Positions 35,501 to 47,500 of a stretch of DNA of 64,000 nt are shown here, piece after piece. The translations under genes were made by a program, and so were the position numbers. The DNA is from Carallia brachiata (taxonomy: Eukaryota > Streptophyta > Magnoliopsida > Malpighiales > Rhizophoraceae). The notes under the pieces are model-generated. The model was given only the letters and a program-made list of their open reading frames with translations, was not told the DNA's origin and did not search any database. The stretch is taken from contig JADCRB010000080.1 of NCBI GenBank assembly GCA_021464245.1, forward strand, positions 629,860 through 693,859. The letters are read 5' to 3'. Within the stretch, counting starts at the first letter, position 1; each line of letters starts with the position of its first letter.

Positions 35501-37848
35501 TCTTTTCCCCTACAACATTGAGATCAGGCCTCCTGATGATGAAAATCATTTTGTAAGCTGGAAGTCTCAACTAGAGCAGGATATGAAGATGATCCAAGTT
35601 CAGGATAACAAAAACCATATCATGGAAGTACTTTCCTCCAATGATCTAGATTGTGATGACTTGGACTCAATCTGTGTGGCAGATACCATGATTCTTAGTA
35701 ACTACATTGAAGAAATTGTTGTGTCTGCAATTTCTTATCATTTAATGAACAACAGGGATCCGGAATACAGAAATGGAAAACTTGTTATATCCTCTGATAG
35801 GTACGATAAGAATATTATCCTTGGTGTCCTAACCTTTGAGATTAGATGATCCCATCCTTACGGCATCATTTGTGAAACAGCTTGTCCCATGGACTGAGTA
35901 TATTCCAGGAAGCCAAGTCCGTTGAAAAAGACAGTCTGAAGTTGGAAGCACAAGTGGGAACATCTGAGGTCTGATAGGCTATTGTGAACTTAGACATGTC
36001 TTAGAAAGGTCAAATCAATGGAGCGCTAATACATTTTATGCTTTTTGTTATATGATCATAGAAATCAGGCGAGGATGCAAGCATTGGTATGAAGCCAGAA
36101 ATGAAAGCTGAAGGTTTGAATACTGAAAACAGAAGTGAAGCAGAGAAGCCAGTCTCGGGGGCAAAAGCAGAAGGCGACAATTCTATACCAGCATCAAAAG
36201 CTCCTGTATGTTTCTTGTTTTGCTTACAACATGTTGCCACCTATCCAATCACTGTGACCCAGCGAAGCAAAATCCACAATAGTTGTGATTTCCCACTTTA
36301 TGTAGTCTAGAATTTGCCGTGAATATAGTAACCTTGGACTTTATGTTATTTTTAAAAGGAAGTTCCTCCTGACAATGAATTTGAGAAGAGGATAAGGCCA
36401 GAGGTTATACCGGCAGATGAACTCAGCATAACATTTTCTGATATTGGTGCCTTAGAAGAGATTAAAGAGTCCCTTCAGGAACTGGTGATGCTTCCTCTCC
36501 GAAGACCGGACCTCTTCAAAGGAGGACTTCTCAAGCCTTGTAGGGGAATATTGCTGTTTGGGCCTCCTGGCACTGGGAAGACAATGCTGGCCAAGGCCAT
36601 TGCCAAGGAGGCCGGAGCGAGCTTCATTAACGTGTCTATGTCTACCATCACTTCCAAATGGTTCGGTGAGGATGAGAAGAATGTTCGAGCCCTGTTCACA
36701 TTGGCAGCCAAGGTTGCCCCAACTATCATTTTCGTAGACGAGGTAGATAGCATGCTTGGACAGCGAACTAGAGTTGGGGAACATGAAGCCATGCGGAAGA
36801 TAAAGAATGAGTTCATGACTCATTGGGATGGACTTACAACAAAGCAGGGCGAGCGCATCCTTGTTCTCGCTGCAACTAACAGACCATTTGATCTTGATGA
36901 GGCAATTATAAGACGTTTCGAGCGCAGGTACTGCTCTTTCTTTTCTTTTCTTCTCTTTTCCTTTCAAATTTTTTAAGTCTTTTCCATGCGCTTGATTATT
37001 TAACCATATAGAGGGACACAGACTGATTTGTTTGATTCCATAATGAGCAGAATTATGGTGGGACTTCCATCTGTGGAGAACAGGGAGATGATTTTGAGGA
37101 CTTTGTTGGCAAAAGAAAAGGTGGAAGAAGGACTAGATTTTAAGGAGCTAGCCACCATGACGGAGGGCTATTCGGGAAGTGATCTCAAGGTTTGCATTTT
37201 GCACAAACTGTGTGTGTTGTGTGACTGTAACATTGGATTTTTATTGATTGCAGTGACTGTGTAAACAGAACTTGTGCACAACAGCTGCTTACTGGCCTGT
37301 TAGAGAGTTGATACAACAAGAAAGACTAAAGGACTTGGTAAGTGGTATTCTTCTCTTCGTCAATCTTATGTTTTTCCTCCTACTCCCCCGCCAACCCGCA
37401 AAGAAAATAAGAGGGAACAAATCTTTGTACAGAAAAATTTTGGGCTTATGCTCTTGTATCAAGGGTTGTTGAGTCAACTTTCTCACAAATTGTTTTGCAG
37501 GCGAAAAAGGGGAGAATGGCAGAAACACAAAACTCAGGGGAAGCCGGAGATTTAAAAGTGGAGGACAGAGAGGATAGGGTGATAACTCTCAGGCCATTAA
37601 ACATGGGAGACTTCAGGCAAGCAAAGGATCAGGTCTCTCTCTCTCTCTCTCTCCACACAAACACACACACGCGCGCGCAAACCAAAGAGTAAAGACTATA
37701 GAATAACGTTACATATTGGAAGCTTCCGATTCAGGTTGCTGCCAGCTTTGCGGCTGAGGGTTCTATAATGAGCGAATTGAAGCAGTGGAATGACTTGTAC
37801 GGGGAAGGAAGTTCAAGAAAAAAGGAGCAGTTATCTTACTTCTTATGA
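32504..37848 (+). CDS. AAA+ ATPase, Msp1/ATAD1-like plant clade
   Basis: Sixteen exons: 32504-32739, 33781-33902, 33990-34078, 34172-34207, 34348-34438, 34575-34620, 34716-34816, 35104-35168, 35304-35800, 35881-35968, 36062-36205, 36359-36927, 37051-37189, 37269-37337, 37501-37632 and 37735-37848; phases close to 845 residues. The N-terminus starts MEQKH then a Gly/Val-rich hydrophobic stretch (about 6-25), a likely membrane or organelle anchor. Next is a degenerate first AAA-like region ([19 protein letters not shown]), a Lys/Glu-rich linker, and the catalytic AAA+ domain: Walker A GPPGTGKT (573-580), Walker B IIFVDEVD (629-636), sensor [19 protein letters not shown], and a C-terminal helical end. 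Length and order match Arabidopsis proteins such as At1g02890 and At4g02480, as I recall them. Animal and yeast relatives extract mistargeted membrane proteins; the plant role is inferred. One family position differs (AAYWPVREL, where Arg is usual before Pro). Confidence 0.93.
33500..33640. repeat. Possible SINE remnant in intron 1 of the AAA+ ATPase gene
   Basis: The segment GGCTTAGTATAACAATAAGG, followed by TTACTCCATTGTGACG and later GTTGGAGCCTCCAGC, resembles the degenerate tRNA-derived SINE common in plant genomes. The internal B box is poorly preserved. Recognised by memory of the family only. Confidence 0.3.
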
Positions 37849-37893
37849 GAATGTTGGTAGCAAGAACCTACACTCCTGCATTATCCGTTACCG

Positions 37894-37992
37894 CTATCTG
37901 GTGTGATCGCTCCTTTGCTGATGGGCTAATATTTCAGTGTGTGCCCTCTGGTGTGATCACTCCATTGCTAATGGGCTAATATTTCAGTGTGT
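37894..37992. repeat. 50-bp tandem duplication in the 3' UTR of the AAA+ ATPase gene
   Basis: Two copies with a 50-bp period (37894-37942 and 37944-37992) share TCTGGTGTGATC, then CTCC, TTGCT and ATGGGCTAATATTTCAGTGT. About 43 of 49 bases match. It lies 46 bases after the stop codon. Confidence 0.8.
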
Positions 37993-38725
37993 TGGTAGAT
38001 GGAGGTAAGAAGAGCCTTTTATGTTGCCCTGAGCTTGATATTTATGTAGCTTATCTAGCTGACGTTTATGTCTAATGTTAAAGAAAGATATTGGTCACCC
38101 ACCCATGCTAACCAAGAATGGCCACTTTGGCATACTCTGTTTTTTCTTTTGGTCCGTCTCCGTGACAAAGCTCTCATGTTAAAATGGTAAGTGACTGTGC
38201 AATGCCATGATTGAAATGGATTGAAATCGACGTTTTGTGATTGGTACCCATTAAAACGCATGTAAGCGTTTCCCGTTTGTCACCGGATAAATGGTGATTG
38301 AGCTCGATTGTGCCATACAAAAAAAATGGATCTGGAAATATCTGGCAAGAACAAAGATATTCAGTCACTGGTATGATCTATTAACCACAAATTTAAAATT
38401 AAGAACAAGCTTCTGGGAACATGCATGTGTCCCTCAGCACACCCACTCGGCAAAATGGAAAAATTGGACATGAAATTGAAACCCAATGTACAGCCACTAA
38501 CACAGGCAAAATATATATCTGCTAGTCATAAGATAACTCCGTAGAGTAATAGTTATATAGAAATGCTGGCCCTATATAAAGCATATAACAAGAACTGCAT
38601 ATATCATCCACGTTGTGAACCCAACAGCCACAAAAGGAGACTCACGATGACAGCTTCTCACAACATCGCAATAACACAGCTACCAAATGAGTCAGAACCT
38701 AGAAACAGAGCCCCAAGTAAACCAT
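37993..38725. other. Convergent 3' ends of the AAA+ ATPase and reticulon genes
   Basis: Holds the 3' UTRs of the two convergent genes and a short spacer; no further gene. The two coding regions end only about 880 bp apart, so the transcripts may overlap. Confidence 0.5.
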
Positions 38726-40720
38726 CTATGCCCTTTTCTTGTCCTTCAGTGGACCCCTGGGAATCTTGCTTAAAACCTTTGAATCGAATACAGCATACTG
38801 CTTCTTGATCTCAATCATTGCCTTCTCAGCAAATGCATCCACCTGGTCCTCGTACTTCTCATAAAGGACGGGCACCGTGTGAAGGAGTACAAAAACTGTT
38901 TGCCAAACAACGAAATCACATATCAAAGCTTGAAATTATCCACACAAGTTCCCAAACCACATTATATAGGCTTCATTACCGATATAGAACAGGGTCAAAA
39001 AGTTGCAACAGCTCCCCACTATAGACAAGACCCACAATCCAGCAATAACCTGATCAAACATAAGGCCAAGGCCACTCATGGTCAAGACAAAGAAATATGT
39101 CAAGAAATAAGAGAGGTGCAGGTTTGGGAAATCCATAATCATTTTGCAATGGCAATCAAAGCCATTACTAATAAATACAAATCAGCATCATGATTAGGTA
39201 CAAGTTTAAAAGAATGTCTAAATTTTATTTAAGACAGGATTCTCATGCCTGTGGCTTCACAGGATCAATTCCAAGCATTATCCTGTATCATGAGGAAACA
39301 TGAAGGAAAAATGGTGGAAAGCACAGTCAGCCATAGTTTCAGAATCAACTTACAGAGAGGAACTTCTTCAGATCCCTTCCTGATGCAATATCCCGCAGAA
39401 CAGAAAAGGCCCGGTTGATCTCAATCCTCAGAGCATTTGCAAACTGTAGAATTGGTTCTTCAGGAATATGAACTTCCGGAATGCGTGGCGGGATCCTGAA
39501 GCGTGCAAAATAACTAAATGACACACCAACTTGCATACATCAAACCATAACTAGTACTAAACACTCACTTGTTAATGAAGGTGGAGGCATTAGACCACAA
39601 GAACAGGATTGCAAGAACAAGTATCAGCCCATGGCAAACCAAAGTAAGAAGGGGGTATTCAACCAATTCAAAAAGAACCCATACAGCAGTCACACCCCCA
39701 AGAACTCCCGCCGATATCTTCTTGTTCCTCCAGAGGAAAACATCAGCAGCTAATTCATACACACAAGTATATACATATCAAAATTGGTATCAGTGGAGGC
39801 AAGCAATTCATAACAGAACCCTCTACACCGGGACAACGGGGAAACAGACAGCCAAAGTTCACAGGCTTTACACACAACTCTCGTTCCACAATTAACTGAA
39901 GGAAAATTCCTCATCTAAAAGCAAACAAGCAGTTCCACTACTAACAAAGAAGTATATCATTAATCATCCACACGATCTGTTAACATAACAGGAAATTGCT
40001 ATTTAAATCATTCAAAGCTTCAATCAGAAAAGGCAGGAGGACAACACATGTGGGGTTTCCTCTATTTGCACAGAGCTGTAAATTGAACTTCACAATAACC
40101 AAATCAGATCAACAGCTCTAAAAGGATAAACTAAACTAAAAATCTTCAGCTTTTAGCCATAACACAAATAAATGAATCATTTTCCTCAACAGTCCACTGA
40201 AAAAAGACAACAGGAGCCAGATCCAGATCTTAAACACAAACCAAATAAGGAAACAACTTAATTGGCCTTTTTACTGTAACCTGTTTGGTTGCAAGGAAAA
40301 TGATAATCCAACTGACATCACAACCATTTCCAGCTAAAAAAAAAAAAACATAAAAATTGTCCAAATTTTTATTTTCTTTCTCGAGATCTCCCAGCGGCCA
40401 AACACATGCAAAGATTTTTTTCTCGGGAACCAAACAAAAGGTAAATGAACAAAACATATATATACATATCTATACATACGTTTGCCGCCACCGAGAACCT
40501 TGTGGACGGGCTTTTCGCGGCCGAAGAGGCGATTGAACTTAGACTTGATGGACGAAGGAGATGATTTGGGTTTCTCGTCGTGATCGGAGTCGGAGGAGGA
40601 GGAGGAGGACCCGTCGTCGCCATGGTGGTGGTGGTCGGCGATCTTCTCCTTCACCTTGTCCAACAACGATTCCTTTGGCTCCTCCTCGTGGTGTTGGTGG
40701 TGCTCCGCCGCGTCCGCCAT
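38726..40720 (-). CDS. Reticulon-like protein (RTNLB family)
   Basis: Five exons: 40720-40480, 39749-39569, 39495-39354, 39049-38980 and 38895-38726; phases close to 267 residues, normal for RTNLB. The N-terminal 80 residues are His/Ser/Asp/Glu-rich and cytosolic and end in the family motif [14 protein letters not shown]. The reticulon domain follows: [11 protein letters not shown], a long hydrophobic hairpin ([20 protein letters not shown]), the loop [12 protein letters not shown] with RDLKKFLS, a second hairpin ([12 protein letters not shown]), then [14 protein letters not shown]. The Lys-rich end KDKKRA fits ER retention. These proteins wedge into and curve ER tubule membranes; some RTNLB1/2 members affect receptor traffic. 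It is closest to the RTNLB1-4 group by eye. Confidence 0.93.
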
Positions 40721-43700
40721 CGCTCAACCGGAAAACGCAAACAAGCCCAACCTAAAAAACGCTGCGTTTCGAGAGAGAGGCGAGAGCCTTTAGTAGCTTC
40801 TAGTACCGTAACAGCAACTCTCGTGTACCGTACATCGTCATTTTATATCTACTCGCGACATATCTAATCGTGACCGTTGAAATAAAACTAATCTTAGCCG
40901 TTAATAGCTTCAGTAACCGAACCTGCAGGCTTGGTGTGGCTTGGGCGCAAAGCTTGAAATTACGCGATAGGCCATTTTTATTGGTTTGAGGGTTAACGGG
41001 GGTTTAATTTGACGGAGAATCTAACGAATGCGACGTTAGGTTTTAGACACGTGTCAAAGAAATAGGATGACTGGTGCCTAGAAATTTGACAGAGCGGGCA
41101 AAAGAAATCCACGTGTATCGCTGCAGTATCATCGCGCATGTAGGCCCCAATTGAAAACGGATCAAAATTTAATCCGTTCTATTTTTTCTGTCGTTTTTAA
41201 AATTAAAAATTAAAAATTTTAATTTTAATTAAAATAATTAATAAAAAAATTAAGAACTATGAATTTAAGTTTAATGTGTTTACAATAAAATGTTGTTGTA
41301 TGTGGATTCGATTACGATACGTGGATACGTTGGCACGTACAAACGTGCGCACGTGGAAAGGCGATGTAAAAATCCTACGTAAGAATCATAGATAGTGACA
41401 TAAATGCATAGAATGTTAAGATATATGGTATTTATTTACACGACTAGGAAAAGTGGAAAACTAAGGGGAACTTTGATACGTTTTTTTGGCGTGACGAAAG
41501 ACAATATATGATCAACAATCAATCAGCATTTGAATTTGTGCATCATCGGTCTCAGTCCTCGATGTATTTTCTGCACACCAATTGATGTACATACTTCGTG
41601 TTTAAGGTGTCTCTGTGAAAGAGAAAATGCTAGATAATAAACTATTGTAAGGTCAATCATATTACGTGGGAAAGCTACTTGAAGTGTGAGCTTGAATGAT
41701 GGTGGTCCAAAATAACTAGTTATGATTTCTAGTTCATTAATTCAGAGTCGGTTATTTTGAATATTTTTTTATTTTTATAAAAAAATACATTGAATCGTGA
41801 GATATTAAATGAGTAATTTTTTTTTATTTTATAAATCTTATACTTTTTTTAAAATTAAAGTTCATAACCTTTAAAATAAAAATTTATCTAAACTACTGGG
41901 TGTCTGTTAAATGATGGTTAATTTAAATTTTGCATGCACAAAAATCACTTTTCCCCAACAAAAACAAGGGGCTTCGTTACATGTATTCGTGCTATCTCTA
42001 TGTGGAACAAATGGGGGTGTAATAGTCCTATAATGACCATTTATTACATAATTTTGATACTTATCACCGTGATCAAGTACTGAACTATTATACATATGCA
42101 ACTAACTGTCATAACAGTGTACATTTTGTGAATTTTTTTTTTTAATTTGTGTCAAGAGTTTTGCATCTTTGTAATATTCTGAAAGCGATAAAAGATGACC
42201 TTTGATTTGCAATAGTAACATGCATTCTAGAACCATAGGTCGTTTAAATGACAGCAATCAGGAGTTTTTCTTTTTAATTCTATGCTATGATTGTACATTC
42301 TTTGTAAACTTACCACATCTGGAGGTAATCCCCACTTCAAGCTCAAAAAGGCTGGGTATGCATAAAACCCATCACCCACGTCACCTCACAAGACGAGGCA
42401 CATGTAAGCCACCAAATTTGTGAACCCCACAGAATTATTACATTATGTTTAAAGTTTTTTGCAGATTAAATTGAGTTGATTTTAAAATATATTTATATTT
42501 AACTTATTAATAGTAGATTAGATGATTTTTTAACTGTACTTAATTTGTCATCCTACTCAATCTGTCTAATTTAATTCGTCATTAATAAATTAGATTGGAT
42601 CGATTTTAGTAAATTGTTTACGATAAAAAAAAAAAATTTCAACTTCCAACGGGTGGAGTTTATGGAGCGAGTGGTTCATCATGATAGAACTCGAATGCGA
42701 GTTTATCCGTTACATTCTCAATTAGGTGTTTTTACCTTTCAGTCGCTATTTCAGTTAATTGTAAAATTCAAAGCCGGGAAGAGGTGAATTACTCTTCTCT
42801 TGAAGGCTTATTGTCCTCCTCACTCTCGGTCAATACTTTAAATGCATGTCTTCAATGTAAGTGTACTTTCGAAAAGGGACAAAGTCCCACATGGTAAAAA
42901 ATAAGTTTATTAAAAGCCTTATAAAATTGGATACATTAGGTGTGGTATATGTTTATGACCAAATGAAAAATTATTCATACAATATTTTATATTATACCAA
43001 TCAAAATATTAAAATATTATAGAGAATTGCTTATGTGCAATAATTAAATTGAGAACAATGACTTTTGTTGTAGACTTTAAGTAGTCTACATTTTCTATAT
43101 TTTCAATTTCTGTTCCTAAAACTTAATGCCCATATGCATTTGCCTAAAATCTTGGTCTTGCCGTCCTTTCATTGGGTCATGCTTTCTACCTATTCAAGCA
43201 AGTGGTCTTCCTGCAAATTATGAGAGATTTTGATAAGTTAGCTATAAATTTTGTTATTTTTGGCTCGATTGGTAGCTAGGCTGAGACTTATATATATATA
43301 TAAGGGGCGGATCAGACGGATTGCAAACCTCAATGCATATTTAATCCACCCTTAGCGGATTGAAATTTTTTAAAACTGTAACTGATCTAAACCCCTACAA
43401 TTTAAATGAATGCGATTTCGTTCAGGTTGGATTGATAAGTTTTCAACAGATTGAAATTATGCCTCCAAAGCAAGTATTGTGGAGGAACTTCTTCTGGGTC
43501 CCAGTAAGTAACATCTTTTTCAATTTTCTTTTCTTTTTTTTTTTGGTCATTTCTTTTTCAATTTTCTTCTAGGCTGGATTACAAACAAAATACAAGAGGA
43601 CAATGACTAAAATGTAGGTATCATGGTGTCCGAACTGAAGCCCAATTGGGAATGACATCAAGCAACCATATATAGCAAGATTTTCCAGGCCTCACTTCCA

Positions 43701-43940
43701 GCCCACTTCCAAAGCCCAAAAGCCAGGATCAAAGCATTCATTGTAACAGATGCGTACACATGATTATTTATTGCTGCCAATACTGTTATTGCCAACCACT
43801 GCGATAATATGATAAAATAAGAAAACCAACGAGCTCTACTACAACTATTCAAATCGATCGTATCATTGGAAAGAAATCTAATATTTTTAGGCATGACTAT
43901 CAATACGCCACCTTTATTCTTTCATTTTAAGTGCCAAAAT
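40721..43940. other. Reticulon promoter and gene-poor intergenic sequence
   Basis: 40721-41160, less AT-rich, is probably the reticulon 5' UTR and promoter, with ABRE/G-box-like CACGTG words near 41047 and 41110. Beyond that no gene is recognised. A minus-strand ORF at 43658-43903 (81 codons, two hydrophobic stretches) has no recognised relative and its context gives no support, so it is not called. 43290-43460 looks repeat-like. Confidence 0.4.
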
Positions 43941-44588
43941 CAATGTTGTAAAAACTGGATTGGTTATTGAACTAAAAAATTTAGTGGTTTAAAGTATAAC
44001 TGGTTCAATTGGTTTAATTAGAAATTGAAATGGTAAAATCGATATTTAATATTAAATATATAAAAGATAAATATTTATATATATAATATATAAAAATTTA
44101 TATGTAAAATGTAATATTATTATACAAATATTAAAATACTTACATTTGTAAATTTAAAATAAATAATTAACAATTTATTATAAGATAAAATTAATAAATT
44201 AAGAAAATTAATAATTGTTTTAACGAAAAGAGAAAATAGTAAATGTTAATTTATTAGTTATATAAGGTATTGTATGTATTATGTGAGAATTATGAGAAAA
44301 TAATAAGTAAAACAAAAAAAATATTACAACAAATTGCAAATTAGTTTAGTGGTATGAGACTCATCTTTCTTATTGGAGGTCAAAGGTTATAATATAGAAT
44401 TTTTTCTAATCATTGAACTCGGTCAACCTAAGACCGGTTTATCAATCCGACCGTTTGAACAAGTCTATTGGTCGGATTTTGATCTGTCCGATCTGATACC
44501 AATTTAAGTTATAATATGGACCGGACTTCTGACCGGTCACCGATTTGACTAGTTGAACCGACTGGTCCAATCCGGGTTAACAATATTG
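43941..44588. mobile_element. Non-autonomous foldback DNA transposon (648 bp)
   Basis: Left end CAATGTTGTAAAAACTGGAT and right end, read on the other strand, CAATATTGTTAACCCGGATT form imperfect terminal inverted repeats, each continuing with TGG. The flanking direct repeat GCCAAAAT (43933-43940) and CCCAAAAT (44589-44596) matches at 7 of 8 bases and fits an 8-bp target duplication, as hAT-type elements make. The interior has many GGTTCAA/ACCGG words on both sides and no ORF of note. It also holds TTAGTTTAGTGGT and GGTCAAAGGTT, a weak tRNA-like A/B box pair. Class assignment is inferred. Confidence 0.6.
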
Positions 44589-47500
44589 CCCAAAATAAAA
44601 TGAGAAAATTTATGTCTCTAAAATGACTTTAGTGGTTAAAATTCAAACTTTTAATCTAGAAGTTTCACATTCCAAACTTAAGTAGAAATGGTGTGAAATT
44701 TAACGTAGATGATAAATACTTTATTCTGTAACTCATAATATAATAGGTCTATTAATATTTAATAGATTAATAAAAAACAAAAAAAAAAAAATGGCGTCCA
44801 ATCGATGTCACACCATTGGTTAAATACCTAATGTGCTTAGTCACACACATTCTCATAAATTCTACTCTTTTTTTTTTCTATATGTGATCACTAATTACAA
44901 TATTATATATCACAATGTCCATACCAAACAATCACCTTGTGATAAGCACAAAAGTATGGTGGAGCCGAAATTGTGGCAATCATTGCTTTGGAACCCACCA
45001 GAAGAGAGAATTTGTAGGAGCTAATATCCTATGTTTTGGGTGCAAAAAAATGAAGGATCAAAATTCAAAAAGAAAAAAAATGGACTATGTGTAATGGGCC
45101 AGCCTTAGTAGTTTATTATTCTCAGTGCGAGAGTAAAGAGGCAGAAAATGCCAAAGATTTTATTATCGTCCTGATTTCCTAGGGTGTCTTGTAAGGAAAA
45201 ACAACGACGACGCTTTTGTTTGTTGTATATTTTAAGAAAAAGTAATTTTTATGCTGATTTTATGACCAATTTTAGGATAATTATTGGTTTTTTCATTAGG
45301 TTTTGGAAATCGCTTCTTTCGATTTTGGAAACGTTGCTTCAGGCGGATTTTGACTGGATTGGCGTTTTTGAGGGGTGCTTAATTGTTATGTAGTTTTTAT
45401 TTGTCTTTTTAATTCCTTTGACATGAAAAATATTGGTCCTATTCCATCTTATTTAAATGTAATTATGGAATTTTATCAATTTTTTATTAAATAATGTGAC
45501 ACCCATCTTAATCAACGATTTTTAAATTTTTATGTGGATTTTGTCCTGAAAAATTTACGAGTTTATTTTTAGTATAATACGTGGAGATTATAAGAACACC
45601 TCAATCTCAATTAAAACGCAATTAGATGAACCGGGGAAAAGTCAAATGAACTGATAAGCAGACTCCACACCTTAAAAAACAGGTTTACAGTGTTTTTTAA
45701 GAAATAATAATTATTTAATTTACGAGTCCCGCTAATCAGTTCACTCTAGCTCTCTTTTCACGGCCTTTTCGGTCCCATTTAATAAAATAAAATAAAAAAA
45801 AAGCCAAAAAGAACTATTATCAAGCAGAGGGTGCCCGCTTGCATGGCACCCTACCATAAAACTCTAGCTAGGTCCTTTGACCTGCTTCCCAAAAATTTGC
45901 TGCTCTTTGAGAAAGTTGCCGGACAAAGCATCGCACTTGCACCTTCCCAGTTCCCACTATGCCTTTTCAAGTACCGATTCCAACATTGAGTTGAGAATTC
46001 TTGGGTCGCTGCCTCTGCTTTTGGACCGATTCTGCAAATCTATTCTTTTCCAAACATAAACAGTAAATGGAGATTCTACATTTCTTTTTTTTTGGGTTAA
46101 AAAAAGAGATAATGTCATACAATTTTATCAAAAAATATTATGATTTTGTACTTAAAGAGGACACGAAGAGATTGGATGATCATAACATGCATTTATTTTC
46201 TTATTACATATAAAATCTATAACAAAAAAACAACAATTTTTTGAAACGAAAGTGAAATTTTGCATACATTGAAATTTATGTCTAACAAACTATTTTTTTG
46301 GTTCTTGAGAACCTATGGAAATGAGGGGTTAAACAATGTGTAATTGTTTGGATTCACAGATGAAATATCACTACAAATAATTGGTCTCATAAAAAGATTC
46401 GTTGTATCAAGAAATTAACACTACTTGGCATACACTTTTTCCAGAATTATTGGCTTTATCAGATCGGCTACCTCCACATTGTTGGAGGCACTTTTCAAAC
46501 AATGAGAATTATTACGCATTCGACAAAGTAGTAATAAAATAAAATAAATTATTAGATAATTAAAATTAATAAAAATTAAATATTATTAAATTAATTATGT
46601 GATTATTTTTTATTATTTAAAATTAAGTTGTATATTAAAATTTTTTAATAATATGCTTGCTTAAATCATAAATTATTCAAATATTAGGAAAAGGAGAAAT
46701 CTTAAAGCGCAATAAATTATCATGAAATTCGATCAGAAAATTGTTCCCCCGGTAGCCAATAAATTAATCATTGGGGCCCAACAAAACATCTCTGAAATTA
46801 TGTGCAGTACTGATACCCAACAACACTGCTTCGTTTGTGCGTGTCTAATGGCTTTCTTCTTTTTAAGACAAAGTCTAATGGCTACATTTAGGTCCTAATT
46901 AAATTTATATTAAAACAAATTATACCTTAGCTGTTCTTATAAACAAATAAAGTTAAATATAAAAAATTACTAAATAATACTTTTGCACTTTACTTTGTTG
47001 GTCAGCAAGCGTTATTAGGTAGTGACAATTTTTCTGATAGAAGAAAGAATTGAAAAAATGAATTAGCTCTATAAAATTTCACAAGTTTCAGTATACTCAA
47101 TTTCAATCACTTTAGGTACTTATTAATTTTATTTTATTTTTTTAATAAAATTAATTTATAATTTAATATTATTAAAATATTATTTTTAATTTTTTTATTC
47201 TAATAAATCTCATTTATTATATAATATAAAATTATAAATAAATTATATTCACTTAAAAAAATTAAAATAAAAATTTCCTCACTTTCAACTTGCAACTTAT
47301 GACTGCAAATTTAGATCTAATTATCAAGTAATGAGACAATTTTTGTTTTAATTTTCGGAGTTGTTTTCTTTTTTTTTTGACAAAATTTTTTCGGAGTTGT
47401 TAAAAATTAGATTTTCTTACATTAGGTCTAAGTGAACACAGCCTGTTGTATCGTGATTGTACTGGTCAAAGCTTTTCTGCAAAGAAAAGACATAGTTACA

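Noticed and set aside
36452..36967. Minus-strand 171-codon ORF over the AAA+ domain
   Set aside because: Antisense shadow of the conserved AAA+ exon; no independent signal.
43658..43903. Minus-strand 81-codon ORF with two hydrophobic stretches
   Set aside because: No family resemblance, no splice or leader context, and it lies in repeat-like DNA; kept only as a note.
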